Source: Amycolatopsis australiensis (GTDB taxonomy: Bacteria > Actinomycetota > Actinomycetes > Mycobacteriales > Pseudonocardiaceae). Taken from it: a stretch of 64,000 bases of DNA. Below are positions 48,339-56,915 of this stretch, one piece after another. Each line of letters starts with the position of its first letter. Position 1 is the stretch's first letter. The notes under the pieces were generated by a model that made no database searches, was not told where the DNA came from, and saw only the letters and a list, made by a program, of their open reading frames with translations. Position numbers and translations under genes: made by a program. Location of the stretch: positions 558,001 to 622,000 of the forward strand of contig NZ_FPJG01000006.1 of assembly GCF_900119165.1 (NCBI RefSeq), written 5' to 3'.

Positions 48339-49535
48339 ATGCGGTCAGGGGTTCTCGTGGCGGCACTGGTCCTGTTCGGCTCGGGCGTGGCGGCGTCGGC
48401 GGCGGAACCGGCGGCGGCGCACGCGCGGAACGTCATCTACATCCAGGGCGACGGCCTCGGCCCCGGGCAGCGGGAGCTGATCCGGCTCGCGACCGTCGGC
48501 AGGCACGGCGACCTCGCGATGAACCGGCTGCCGGTCACCGGGCTCGTGCACACCGACCCGGACGACCCCGAGGAGGTCGTCACCGACTCCGCCGCCGCGG
48601 CCACGGCGCTGGCGACCGGGCACAAGACCCGCAACGGCGCGGTCGGGGTCGACCCGGCGGGCCGTCCGCTGCGGACGGTGCTCGAAGACGCGAAACGCGC
48701 GGGCAAGGCGACCGGCCTGGTCACGACCGCGCAGGTCACCGGCGCGTCGCCGGCGGCGTTCGCCGCGCACGTCCCCAGCCGCGACGCCCAGAGCGACATC
48801 GCCCGCCAGTACCTCGTCGACAGCCGGCCCGACGTCCTGCTCGGCGGCGGGGAGGACTGGTGGTTCCCGAAGGGCGAGCCGGGCGCGTGGCCGGACAAGC
48901 CCGGCGAGGAAAGCCGGAGCACGCACGGCAACCTCGTCGCGCAGGCCCAGCGCACCGGCTACACCTACGTCCGCAACGCCCAGGAGCTCCAGCGGACACG
49001 GGCGTCACGGATCCTCGGGCTGTTCGCCAACGAGGACATGGTCGACTACGGCCCGGACGGCGTCGGGAAGTACGCGCCGAGCGTTCCGCTGGTCCAGATG
49101 GCGAAGAAGGCACTGGACACGCTGTCGGCCAACCCGCACGGGTTCTTCCTCTTCCTCGAAGAGGAAGGCATCGACGGCATGTCGCACGAGAACAACGCGC
49201 ACGCGGTGATCGACGCGGGCCGCGCGCTCGACGCCACGGTCGCCGAGGTGCTCCGGTTCGTCCGGAGCCACCCGGACACACTGGTGATCGTCGGCGGCGA
49301 CCACGAGACCGGCGGCCTGAGCATCGAGAACGCCGACGGGCCGAACGAGGGCGACGAGGACGGGCCGTTCCCGGTGCCCGGCACGAACCTGGCGTTCAAG
49401 GTGGACTGGACGACGGGCGACCACAGCGGCGCGAGCACGCCGGTGACGGCGACCGGGCCCGGCTCAGCCGCGCTCGACGGGACCGTCGACAACACCGACG
49501 TCCACCGCGCGATGGCGCAGGCCTTCGGCAGTTGA
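48339..49535 (+). CDS. Alkaline phosphatase (exported)
   Basis: A 398-residue enzyme with a signal peptide (residues 1-22). VIYIQGDGLGPGQ has the first metal Asp, VTDSAAAATALATGHKTRNGAVGVD the nucleophile Ser84, EEEGIDGMSHENN and VIVGGDHETGG the other zinc ligands, and DHSGAS the last His. It releases phosphate from esters outside the cell. GGGAGG precedes the ATG. It may be controlled by the TetR-type site rather than by a Pho box; none was seen. Confidence 0.88.
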   Translation: MRSGVLVAALVLFGSGVAASAAEPAAAHARNVIYIQGDGLGPGQRELIRLATVGRHGDLAMNRLPVTGLVHTDPDDPEEVVTDSAAAATALATGHKTRNGAVGVDPAGRPLRTVLEDAKRAGKATGLVTTAQVTGASPAAFAAHVPSRDAQSDIARQYLVDSRPDVLLGGGEDWWFPKGEPGAWPDKPGEESRSTHGNLVAQAQRTGYTYVRNAQELQRTRASRILGLFANEDMVDYGPDGVGKYAPSVPLVQMAKKALDTLSANPHGFFLFLEEEGIDGMSHENNAHAVIDAGRALDATVAEVLRFVRSHPDTLVIVGGDHETGGLSIENADGPNEGDEDGPFPVPGTNLAFKVDWTTGDHSGASTPVTATGPGSAALDGTVDNTDVHRAMAQAFGS

Positions 49536-49606
49536 AGCCATCGTCATCGCTCTAGTCCAGCAGCAGGTCGCCGCCTACAGGTACGAGGCCTACGCCCACG
49601 TCGTGA

Positions 49607-50131
49607 TCACCAGCAGATGATCAGGACGCACGTCGGTCGCGGCGCCGGCGTCTTCGTCGGTGGCGGCTGGTGACCACCCGTCGGCGTCGGCGTCGTTCCG
49701 GTCGGCGTGACCGAGGACTCCGGGCCGCCGCTGGTCGGCGTGGTGGTGGTCGGCGTCGCCGAGGACTCGGCGGTGCTGCTCTCGGTGGCCGGATCGCGGC
49801 CCGGCACCTCGGTGACCGTGGCGCGGTGCTCGCCGGCCCCCGGGACGACGTCGCCGCCGCCGGTGCCGCCGTCCGGCGGCGAGTCCGTGGCCTGGTCGGC
49901 GCCACCCAGTCCGGTGGTGCGCTGCGGGAAGGGGATGACCTGGATCTGGTCGACCGGGGACGCGTTCTGGCGCCCGTGCCCGCTCAGGCCGACCAGGACC
50001 GCGGCGACCCCGCAGCCGACGACGACGGCGAGCATGACCGCGAGCACCCGCCAGCGCGACTGGCCCGGCCCCGCGCGGTCGCCCCAGCCCTCGCGCACGA
50101 GCAGCTCGGCGACCGATACCTCGTCGTTCAC
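49607..50131 (-). CDS. Single-pass membrane protein with Thr/Pro-rich outer domain
   Basis: About 174 residues from the GTG at 50131 (a longer ATG start at 50158 is possible). The cytosolic start has VSVAELLVREG, a common actinobacterial pattern. One membrane segment (VLAVMLAVVVGCGVAAVLVGL) follows, then a disordered Thr/Pro/Gly-rich outer part ending in Cys-VLIICW. GGAAGG lies upstream. Function unknown. Confidence 0.65.
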   Translation of the reverse strand: MNDEVSVAELLVREGWGDRAGPGQSRWRVLAVMLAVVVGCGVAAVLVGLSGHGRQNASPVDQIQVIPFPQRTTGLGGADQATDSPPDGGTGGGDVVPGAGEHRATVTEVPGRDPATESSTAESSATPTTTTPTSGGPESSVTPTGTTPTPTGGHQPPPTKTPAPRPTCVLIICW

Positions 50132-50250
50132 CCCGGCAGACCTTCCCGAGAGGGCCATTCGGCCGACATCGTGGCCGTATTAATACCGCATAAAGCACCC
50201 GAACGGGTGAGGTGTTGGCAAAAATTCGTCACAGACCGAGTTAGCTGACC

Positions 50251-51054
50251 GTGAGTGACAGTCACAGCGGATTCACAGCTGCGCTTCGGCAGACTCCCAG
50301 CATGACCGCCGAAGCTGAGCCCATGCTGCTGAAAGCGGGACAGCCGATCGACGAGGTCGCCGTCTTGCCGCGCCGCGTCCGGCGGTCGCTGGTCCGGTTC
50401 GTCCCGAATCCGAGGACGACTCCGTTCACCTTCGGCTACCTGGTCGTCCTGCTCGGCACGACGCTGCTGCTCAAGTTCGCCGACCCCGCGCTGACCGCGC
50501 GGCTGCTCCAGCTGTCCAGCACCGACGCCCACAACCTGTGGCGGCGGCCGCTGACCTCGCTGCTGACCAGCGCGCTCTGGCTGTCCGACGAAGGCTGGCT
50601 GGCCTACGTCGTGATCTTCGCGATCGCCGTCGCGCCGCTGGAACGTCGGTTCGGCGTCCGCCGCACGGCGATGGTGTTCTTCTCCGGCCACGTGCTGGCC
50701 ACCCTCGTCACCGAACTGCCGGTGATGGCGCTGATCAGCGCCCACGTCCTGCCGAACTCGGCCGGGCACTGGCTCGACATCGGCGTCAGCTACGGCTTCT
50801 TCACGACCGCCGGCGCGCTCGTGTTCCTCCTGCCCGGCCGGGCGCGGCTGCTGGCGCTGGCCGCCACCGAGGCGTTCATCGCGGCGATCTGGCTCAGCGA
50901 CGACCCGGCGTCCCTCGACTCGGTCGTCACGCTGCTCGGCCACGCCGTCGCCGCGCACTTCGGACTGCTGTTCTGGGGCCCGCGGCTGGGCGGCGCATCC
51001 GCAGGCCGGGCCCTGATTCCGGCGGGTAGGCACGGACCGGAGTCGGTGGTGTAA
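50251..51054 (+). CDS. Rhomboid-like integral membrane protein
   Basis: A 267-residue protein with about six membrane segments. It resembles rhomboid-like proteins of actinobacteria (GHVLATLVTELPVMAL; GHWLDIGVSYGFFTTAGAL). The protease GxSG motif is replaced by GVSYG, so proteolytic activity is doubtful although Ser and a later His (GHAVAAHFG) remain. An ATG at 50302 is an alternative start. Confidence 0.65.
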   Translation: MSDSHSGFTAALRQTPSMTAEAEPMLLKAGQPIDEVAVLPRRVRRSLVRFVPNPRTTPFTFGYLVVLLGTTLLLKFADPALTARLLQLSSTDAHNLWRRPLTSLLTSALWLSDEGWLAYVVIFAIAVAPLERRFGVRRTAMVFFSGHVLATLVTELPVMALISAHVLPNSAGHWLDIGVSYGFFTTAGALVFLLPGRARLLALAATEAFIAAIWLSDDPASLDSVVTLLGHAVAAHFGLLFWGPRLGGASAGRALIPAGRHGPESVV

Positions 51055-51087
51055 TCGACGGGCAGCAGCCGACGACCAGGGGGGCTC

Positions 51088-53409
51088 ATGGAGGCAGACG
51101 CCCTCGCCGAACTGGTCGAGCTGAGCCCGGACGCGATCTGCGTCCACGAGGACGGCGTCCTGACCTACGCCAACCGCGCCGCGCTCGAGACGTTCGCCGC
51201 GCGTTCCGCGGACGAGGTCGTCGGCCGCCGGTTCACCGACTTCGTCGCCGAGGACTCGCGGGCCGCCGTGGTGGGCAGGCTCACGCGGCTGACCGAACCG
51301 GGCCAGGCGAGCGAGCCGGTCGAAGCGCTGATGTCCCGGCTGGACGGCAGCAAGTTCGCGGTCGAGACGGTGTCGGTCCGGCTCGGCAGGCCACAGGCCT
51401 ACCAGGTCGTCATGCGCGACATCACGGCGAAGAAGGCCGCCGCCGACGCCCTCCGCTACCAGGCCGCGCTGGTGTCGCACGTCAGCGACGCCCTCATCGC
51501 GACCACCGGCGAAGGCGTCGTGACCAGCTGGAACCCGGCCGCCGAAGCGGTGTACGGGTGGACCGCGGCCGAAGCCGTCGGGCGGCGGGCGAGCGAGCTG
51601 GTCGGCGCGCCGCTGGACCTGCCCGCCATCCGGCGCGGCGGCGGCGTCGCGGAGGCGGTGCACCGGCGACGGGACGGCGCTCCGCTGGCCGTCCGCGTTT
51701 CGGCGGCGGAGATGACCGACGGTTATGTACTGGTCTGCGCGGACGAGACCGCGCGGCGGCGGGCCGAGCAGAACTACCGCACGGTCGTGGCTTCACTCGA
51801 CGAAGGCGTGCTGGTGATGGGCCCGACCGGGCTCATCGAAGCGGCGAACCCGGCGGCGTGCCGGATCCTCGGTGTCGCCGAAGCCGACCTGATCGGCGTC
51901 CCCTGCCACACGCTGGTGCTGTTCACCGAATCCGGGCACTGGATCCCGCCGGACGAGCTGCCGTCGGTGCAGACGCGGCGGACGGGGGTCACGCACAACG
52001 GCCTGGTCGTGCGCCTGCGCCGGCCCGACGGCCGCGACGTGTGGGTGTCGCTGACCTCGCGGCTGCTCAACCCGGACGACCCGTCGGCGATGGCGGTGGT
52101 CACGTCGTTCACCGACATCACCGAGACCCGCACGATCAGCGCGCAGCTCGCGCACGACGCCACCCACGACCCGTTGACGCGGCTGGCGAACCGGACGCTC
52201 GTGCTCGGCAGGCTCAACGCCCGCGAACGGGGCGCGGTCACGGTCCTGTTCCTCGACCTGGACAAGTTCAAGGTCATCAACGACTCGCTGGGGCACTCGG
52301 TCGGCGACCAGGTGCTGCGGATCGTCGGCGAGCGCCTGCGCCGCTGCTCGGGCCGCGACGACCTGGTCGGCAGGCTGGGCGGCGACGAGTTCGTCGTCGT
52401 CACCGGCGAGGTCATCGAGCCCGGCGAGGTCCGCGCGCTGGCCGAGCACCTGCGGGCCGCGCTGGCCGAGCCGATCGGCGTGCTCGGCAGGCAGCTGCAC
52501 CTCGACGCCAGCATCGGCGTCGTGCTCGTGGACGGCGCGGACCGCCGCAGCGCCGAGGACCTCCTGCGCGACGCCGACGTCGCGATGTACCAGGCCAAGG
52601 CGCTCGGGCGCGGCCGGCACCACTTCTTCGACGTCAGCCTGCGCGAGCGGATGCAGCGGCGGCTGCGGATGGAGCAGGACCTGCGCGACGCGGTGCACGA
52701 CGGCCAGCTCTGGCCGGCCTACCAGCCGGTGGTCGACCTGCGGACCGGCGAGATGGTCGCGGTCGAGGCGCTGCTGCGCTGGACGCACCCGCGGCACGGC
52801 GCGATCTCGCCCGCGGAGTTCATCCCGCTGGCCGAGGAGAGCGACCTGATCAACGTGATCGGCAAGGAGATGCTGCGCGCGACGACCCGTGAGCTCGCCG
52901 AGCGCCGCCGTCAGGGCCTCGACCTGACGCTGAAAGTCAACTTGTCGACACGTCAGCTCGACGACCCGCACCTGGTGCCCGCGGTGCAGGACGCGCTGGC
53001 GAACACCGGTTTGGCGCCGAGCGCGCTGTGCCTGGAAGTCACCGAAAGCGCGTTGATGCGCGACCAGGAGGCGGCGGCGGAAGTGCTGGCGTCCCTGCGC
53101 GCGCTGGGGGTGCTGCTGGCGATCGACGACTTCGGCACCGGTTATTCGTCGCTCGCGCAGCTGCGCCGGCTGACCCTGGACACGCTCAAGATCGACCGCT
53201 CGTTCATCACCGGCATCGCCGAGTCCCGTGACGCGGCGGCGATCGTCACGAGCATCATCGCGATGGCGCACGCGGTCGGCCTGACGGTGATCGCCGAAGG
53301 TGTCGAGTCGGCGGAGCAGGTGGAGCTGCTCCGCTCGCTCGGCTGTGACCAGGCGCAGGGCTACCACCTCGGCCGCCCGGTGCCGGCGGCCGAGCTGTTC
53401 GGTCAGTAG
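51088..53409 (+). CDS. PAS-GGDEF-EAL cyclic-di-GMP signalling protein
   Basis: A 773-residue cytosolic protein: three PAS-type sensor domains (about 1-115, 122-225, 230-350), a GGDEF diguanylate cyclase domain (RLGGDEFVVV near 430) and an EAL phosphodiesterase domain (VEALLRW near 560, then DDFGTGYSSL). Both catalytic motifs are intact, so it may synthesise and degrade c-di-GMP according to the PAS signal. A good Shine-Dalgarno (AGGGGGG) precedes the ATG. Its end overlaps the convergent NAT gene by 7 bp. Confidence 0.92.
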   Translation: MEADALAELVELSPDAICVHEDGVLTYANRAALETFAARSADEVVGRRFTDFVAEDSRAAVVGRLTRLTEPGQASEPVEALMSRLDGSKFAVETVSVRLGRPQAYQVVMRDITAKKAAADALRYQAALVSHVSDALIATTGEGVVTSWNPAAEAVYGWTAAEAVGRRASELVGAPLDLPAIRRGGGVAEAVHRRRDGAPLAVRVSAAEMTDGYVLVCADETARRRAEQNYRTVVASLDEGVLVMGPTGLIEAANPAACRILGVAEADLIGVPCHTLVLFTESGHWIPPDELPSVQTRRTGVTHNGLVVRLRRPDGRDVWVSLTSRLLNPDDPSAMAVVTSFTDITETRTISAQLAHDATHDPLTRLANRTLVLGRLNARERGAVTVLFLDLDKFKVINDSLGHSVGDQVLRIVGERLRRCSGRDDLVGRLGGDEFVVVTGEVIEPGEVRALAEHLRAALAEPIGVLGRQLHLDASIGVVLVDGADRRSAEDLLRDADVAMYQAKALGRGRHHFFDVSLRERMQRRLRMEQDLRDAVHDGQLWPAYQPVVDLRTGEMVAVEALLRWTHPRHGAISPAEFIPLAEESDLINVIGKEMLRATTRELAERRRQGLDLTLKVNLSTRQLDDPHLVPAVQDALANTGLAPSALCLEVTESALMRDQEAAAEVLASLRALGVLLAIDDFGTGYSSLAQLRRLTLDTLKIDRSFITGIAESRDAAAIVTSIIAMAHAVGLTVIAEGVESAEQVELLRSLGCDQAQGYHLGRPVPAAELFGQ

Positions 53410-54209
53410 ACGGTCTTCAGCCTGCTCAGTTCGTCCGGCGTCAGCTCGATCCCGAGGTCTTTGAGGGTGGCGTCCAGTTCGCCGGGGCCGATCGTGGTGG
53501 TTTCGCCGCTGCCGCCGGGTTTTTCGACGGTCAGCTCGCGGCCGAGCAGCTTCCGGCTGACGCCCGGTTCGAGCGTCATGATCACCAGCCGCCCGGTGAA
53601 CGGCGACTTCGGGTGCGTCGAGGTGTAGTGGTGGTAGACCTCGTAGTCGATGGGGTGCATCTCGTCGAGGCGGAACTCGAGGAGGTCCTCGTCGCCCTTC
53701 TGCAGCGTCCACCGGCCGTCGTGGTGCCGGATGCGGTGCGGCCAGCCGGCTTGGTCGGTTTCCTGGCCGTCGACGAGCGGGATCGGGGCGAAGATCCCGG
53801 CACCGAAGCCGACGTCGGCGAGGAAGCTCCGGCCGTCGACGTCGACGACCACGGTCATGTGGGTGGCGGGCCCGGGCCGCCGGGGCTGGACGCGCGCGGC
53901 GAGCCGGTGGACGGTGTAGCCGAGCCGTTCGAGGACGGCGGCGAAGAGGCCACTCTGTTCGTAGCAGTAGCCGCCCCGCCGCCGCCCGACGAGTTTCGCG
54001 GTGACGACGTCGAGCGAAATCCCTTGGTGCTGCCCGAGAACGACGTCGACGTTCTCGAACGGGATGGACTGGACGTGCGCGCGCATGAGATCCCGCAGCG
54101 CCGGCGCCGACGGCGGTTCCGCCCGGTGGCCGATGCGCGCGAAGTACGCATCGAGGTCGACGGCTTCGATGCCCCATTCCCCAGGTGTGGTCATGGGTTC
54201 AGGATGCAC
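53403..54209 (-). CDS. Arylamine N-acetyltransferase
   Basis: A 268-residue NAT that transfers acetyl from acetyl-CoA to arylamines. The catalytic triad is Cys82 (GGYCYEQ), His117 (THMTVVV) and Asp132 (ADVGFG), with SIPFENVDV near the start. Start at GTG 54209 behind AAGG; an ATG at 54194 is possible. In actinobacteria such enzymes also serve sterol metabolism or amide synthase chemistry, but no such genes are adjacent. Confidence 0.88.
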   Translation of the reverse strand: MHPEPMTTPGEWGIEAVDLDAYFARIGHRAEPPSAPALRDLMRAHVQSIPFENVDVVLGQHQGISLDVVTAKLVGRRRGGYCYEQSGLFAAVLERLGYTVHRLAARVQPRRPGPATHMTVVVDVDGRSFLADVGFGAGIFAPIPLVDGQETDQAGWPHRIRHHDGRWTLQKGDEDLLEFRLDEMHPIDYEVYHHYTSTHPKSPFTGRLVIMTLEPGVSRKLLGRELTVEKPGGSGETTTIGPGELDATLKDLGIELTPDELSRLKTVY

Positions 54210-54227
54210 CCTCGACCTTGATCGAGG

Positions 54228-54578
54228 TCAACCTTCGTGGACGACCTTCCGGACTTCGACGGCGGTGTACTGCGCGTCGGGAATCCGCGCGGCGAGTTCG
54301 ACGGCGCGCTCTTCGGTCTCGACGTCGACGACGTAGTAGCCGCAGAGGAAGGTGTCGGATTCGGCGAAGGGACCGGTTTGGACGGTCGGTTCGCCGTTGC
54401 GGACCCGGACGGTCCTGGTGTCGGCGGGTTCGGCGAGCGCCTTGGTTTCGACCATCTCGCCGGAGTCGGTGACGAGCTTGATGAAGGCGCCGTGTCCTTC
54501 GTAGACACCGGTTTTCTGGTCGTCGGTGAGGGTGGCCCAGAGAGTGGGGTTCATGTGCAACGTCAGCAGGTAGCGCAT
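54228..54578 (-). CDS. YCII-related (DGPF) domain protein
   Basis: A 116-residue YCII-fold protein: MRYLLTLHMNPTLWATLTDDQK, GEPTVQTGPFAESDTFLCGYYVVDVE and DAQYTAVEVRKVV. These are usually next to ECF sigma factors, which is not the case here. GGGAG precedes the ATG. Function unknown. Confidence 0.8.
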   Translation of the reverse strand: MRYLLTLHMNPTLWATLTDDQKTGVYEGHGAFIKLVTDSGEMVETKALAEPADTRTVRVRNGEPTVQTGPFAESDTFLCGYYVVDVETEERAVELAARIPDAQYTAVEVRKVVHEG

Positions 54579-54685
54579 TGCGGGCTCCCGGTGTGGGTGG
54601 CGGCCCGGGGCGGGCTGCCGTTCACCCGCTGGTCGGAGCCTGTCCACAACTCCGGACACCGGTCGGCGCGGTTCACTCGTTCGGC

Positions 54686-55267
54686 CTAGTAGCGGCTGAA
54701 GAGGAGGTACCGCTCGTCGTCGATTTCGGCGCCCCAGAGCGCGGGATCGGTCAGCATCCGGAGGTCGGCTTCCCGCCGGTGCCGCCGGACGAGGTCCCGG
54801 CAGTCGCTCGCGGCGAGCCCGGCACCGGTGAACCAGCGGCCTTCGACGAGAAGGAGCCGGCCACCGGGCGCGAGCAGCCGCACCCAGGTTTCGACGGCGC
54901 TCGCGGGGTCCGGCATGGCCCACAGGACGTGCCGGACGAGGACGACGTCGCAGGAATGGTCGGCACAGGGCGGATCGGCGGCGTCGCCCCGCCGGAGTTC
55001 GAGCCGCACCCCGGCGGCGCGGGCTTTCCGCCGCGCGACGTCGAGCATCGCGCCGGAGAAGTCAATGCCGCAGACGTCATGTCCGGCCTCGGCGAGCAGA
55101 AGGGCAAGACTGCCGGTCCCACACCCGAGATCGACAACGGTGGCGGCGGACGGCATCAGCGGCAAGAGCAGCTCGGCCCAGGCCGCGCGGACGGCGGCGT
55201 CGTTGAGCCCGTGGTCGGGCTGGTCGTCGAAGGTGGCGGCTTCGGCATCCCAGATGTCGGGTGTCAC
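54686..55267 (-). CDS. Class I SAM-dependent methyltransferase
   Basis: A 193-residue enzyme with motif I VVDLGCGTGSLALLLA, GIDFSGAMLDVAR and RRGDAADPP as motif II region, then VLVRHVLWAMPDP. TAACCT lies 5 nt before the GTG, suggesting a near-leaderless transcript. Acceptor unknown. Confidence 0.8.
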   Translation of the reverse strand: MTPDIWDAEAATFDDQPDHGLNDAAVRAAWAELLLPLMPSAATVVDLGCGTGSLALLLAEAGHDVCGIDFSGAMLDVARRKARAAGVRLELRRGDAADPPCADHSCDVVLVRHVLWAMPDPASAVETWVRLLAPGGRLLLVEGRWFTGAGLAASDCRDLVRRHRREADLRMLTDPALWGAEIDDERYLLFSRY

Positions 55268-55299
55268 AACTGAGGTTACCGTCCAAGACCGCCGGGACG

Positions 55300-55331
55300 A
55301 AAAAACCGCCCCGAGGATTCGAGGCGGTTTT
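55300..55331 (-). terminator. Intrinsic terminator of the tRNA cluster
   Basis: On the minus strand, AAAACCGCC pairs with GGCGGTTTT around a 12-base loop and is followed by T-rich sequence. It is a classical rho-independent terminator 9 bp after tRNA-Phe. Confidence 0.8.
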
Positions 55332-55339
55332 CGTTGCGG

Positions 55340-55413
55340 TGGCCAGGGCCGGGGTCGAACCGGCGACCTTCCGCTTTTCAGGCGGACGCTCGTACCAACT
55401 GAGCTACCTGGCC
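55340..55413 (-). tRNA. tRNA-Phe (GAA)
   Basis: A full cloverleaf on the minus strand: acceptor GGCCAGG/CCTGGCC, anticodon stem TCCGC/GCGGA with loop CTGAAAA (anticodon GAA), T-loop TTCGACC. The discriminator is A; the genomic sequence continues CC, not a full encoded CCA. Confidence 0.95.
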
Positions 55414-55444
55414 GGGAACGCCGGCGAGGAGCCGAACGATCTTG

Positions 55445-55518
55445 CGACCCTGACGGGACTCGAACCCGCGACCTTCGCCGTGACAGGGCGACGCGCTAAC
55501 CAACTGCGCCACAGGGCC
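55445..55518 (-). tRNA. tRNA-Asp (GTC)
   Basis: Acceptor GGCCCTG/CAGGGTC, anticodon stem TCGCC/GGCGA, loop CTGTCAC (anticodon GTC), T-arm GCGGG-TTCGAGT-CCCGT, discriminator G as expected for Asp. Middle gene of the tRNA cluster. Confidence 0.95.
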
Positions 55519-55540
55519 TTGCATCTACTACGGTACTGCG

Positions 55541-55613
55541 TACTCCCAACGGGATTCGAACCCGCGTTGCCGCCTTGAAAGGGCGGAGTCCTAGGCCGCT
55601 GGACGATGGGAGC
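55541..55613 (-). tRNA. tRNA-Glu (TTC)
   Basis: Acceptor GCTCCCA with TGGGAGT (a G-U first pair as in other actinobacterial tRNA-Glu), anticodon stem CCGCC/GGCGG, loop CTTTCAA (anticodon TTC), T-arm GCGGG-TTCGAAT-CCCGT. First gene of the cluster Glu-Asp-Phe, an order also found in mycobacteria. Confidence 0.95.
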
Positions 55614-55712
55614 CCGGCCGGTTTCGGGTGACCGACCGACCGCGCTCTCAGGTCCCCCCGGGAGCGATTACAAGCATAGGGCACGCCGCCACCGCTTTGC
55701 AGCGGGGGTTGC

Positions 55713-56501
55713 TTAACGCTCCGGCACCGCCTGGACCTGCGCAAACAGGTCCGCCAGCCGGCGTTCCAGCTCGGCCTGCTCCGCGGCCGTCAGCACGTCT
55801 GCCAGCAGCTCGCCGATGCGGTCGTCCGTCAGGGACTCCGCGCGGTGCCAGCGCTCGCGCAGGTCCGGCTTGCGCTCGGCCGTCGCGACCAGCTCGTCGG
55901 CCGCCTCCGGGGGCCACGCCGTGCGCAGCAGGCGGGCGCGGCCGCCCTCCGGGTCCGCGATCACCGCTTCCGGCACCGACAGCCCCACCGTCCGCAGCGC
56001 CGCGAAGTGCAGACCGCCACGCAGCTCGCGGAAGACCATCAGCGCGAACCCGAGCCGCTCGACGTCGTCCGCGGGGCGGACGGCGTTCTTCCAGCCGGCG
56101 AACAGGGCCAGCCCGCTGGCGTCCGCCGCGTCGACGACGCGGAACAGCAGGTCCGCCAGGCGGCCGGGCTCCGGTACGGCCGAAAGGTTGACGCGCGACC
56201 ACCGTGCCGATGACTCGGCGTAGGCGCGGACGGCCGCGGGAGCGTCCAAGGCCGCTGCCGCCTGCGGCAGGACGAACTCGAACAGCCAGTGCGGGAAGAT
56301 CCCGAACAGCTCCGCGGCGACCTTCGGCGGGACATCGCCGAGCACGGCCGACCGGCCCCGCAGGTACAGCGAACGCGGCGGCAGGCCGGCCTCCGCCTCG
56401 ACCGCCGCCAGCTCCGGCGACGTCATGAACTTGCCCCCCAGCACCTGCACCACCGGCCGGATCCGGTTGGCCAGCCCCGCCGCACCCTCGATCGTCGTCA
56501 T
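55713..56501 (-). CDS. SCO6745-like conserved protein
   Basis: A 262-residue, mainly helical protein of the actinobacterial SCO6745-type family: VQVLGGKFMTSPELAAVEAEAGL, FPHWLFEFVLPQAAAAL and AFALMVFRELRGGLHFAALRTVGLS-like pattern. The metal or cofactor, if any, is unknown. AAAGGGGAC precedes the ATG. A GTAAC palindrome lies 25 bp upstream. Confidence 0.7.
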   Translation of the reverse strand: MTTIEGAAGLANRIRPVVQVLGGKFMTSPELAAVEAEAGLPPRSLYLRGRSAVLGDVPPKVAAELFGIFPHWLFEFVLPQAAAALDAPAAVRAYAESSARWSRVNLSAVPEPGRLADLLFRVVDAADASGLALFAGWKNAVRPADDVERLGFALMVFRELRGGLHFAALRTVGLSVPEAVIADPEGGRARLLRTAWPPEAADELVATAERKPDLRERWHRAESLTDDRIGELLADVLTAAEQAELERRLADLFAQVQAVPER

Positions 56502-56526
56502 GTCCGTCCCCTTTCGACACGGCAAC

Positions 56527-56541
56527 CGTAACACTGTTACG
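56527..56541. promoter_or_regulatory. CGTAAC-GTTACG palindrome
   Basis: CGTAAC-ACT-GTTACG, 6-bp arms, upstream of the SCO6745-like gene. It is probably an operator, possibly for a TetR regulator encoded elsewhere. Confidence 0.45.
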
Positions 56542-56660
56542 AAACCCGCGTCAAGCAGCGGCCAAGACGTTGGGAATCACTCACCGAAAACGGCAACAAC
56601 CAGCACAAACATCACCGGACAGGCCCGGCGGCACCCACCGGACCCACCAGCCGGCACCAC

Positions 56661-56915
56661 TCAACGCTGAACCGGCGCCTGCCCGTCCTCATCCAGATTC
56701 AGGCCCAGCATCTCCAGCAACTGAACGCAGTCCTCGACCCCCAGCGCACCATGCGCCACCGCCAGCCGAGCCCGCCGGACCTGATCATCCGACACCCGCT
56801 GCGCATCCGCGGCCCCACTCCGCTGCGCCGGCAACCCCCCGGCAAACGGAGCACTCCCCCCATCGGCACCTTCGTACCGAAGGAGGAACTGCCGCACTTC
56901 AACAGACCCGCTCAT
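56661..56915 (-). CDS. Small hypothetical protein (84 residues)
   Basis: Starts MSGSVEVRQFLLRYEG after a strong GGAGGGG. The C-terminal half (VSDDQVRRARLAVAHGALGVEDCVQLLEMLGLNLDEDG) is helical and acidic at the end. No family recognised. Adjacent to a repeat-rich, gene-poor stretch. Confidence 0.55.
   Translation of the reverse strand: MSGSVEVRQFLLRYEGADGGSAPFAGGLPAQRSGAADAQRVSDDQVRRARLAVAHGALGVEDCVQLLEMLGLNLDEDGQAPVQR

Noticed and set aside
50251..51054. Active rhomboid protease
   Set aside because: The GxSG catalytic motif is changed to GVSYG, so it is described as rhomboid-like only.
51793..54177. 794-residue minus-strand frame
   Set aside because: Shadow of the PAS-GGDEF-EAL gene and of NAT in another frame; no motif recognised.
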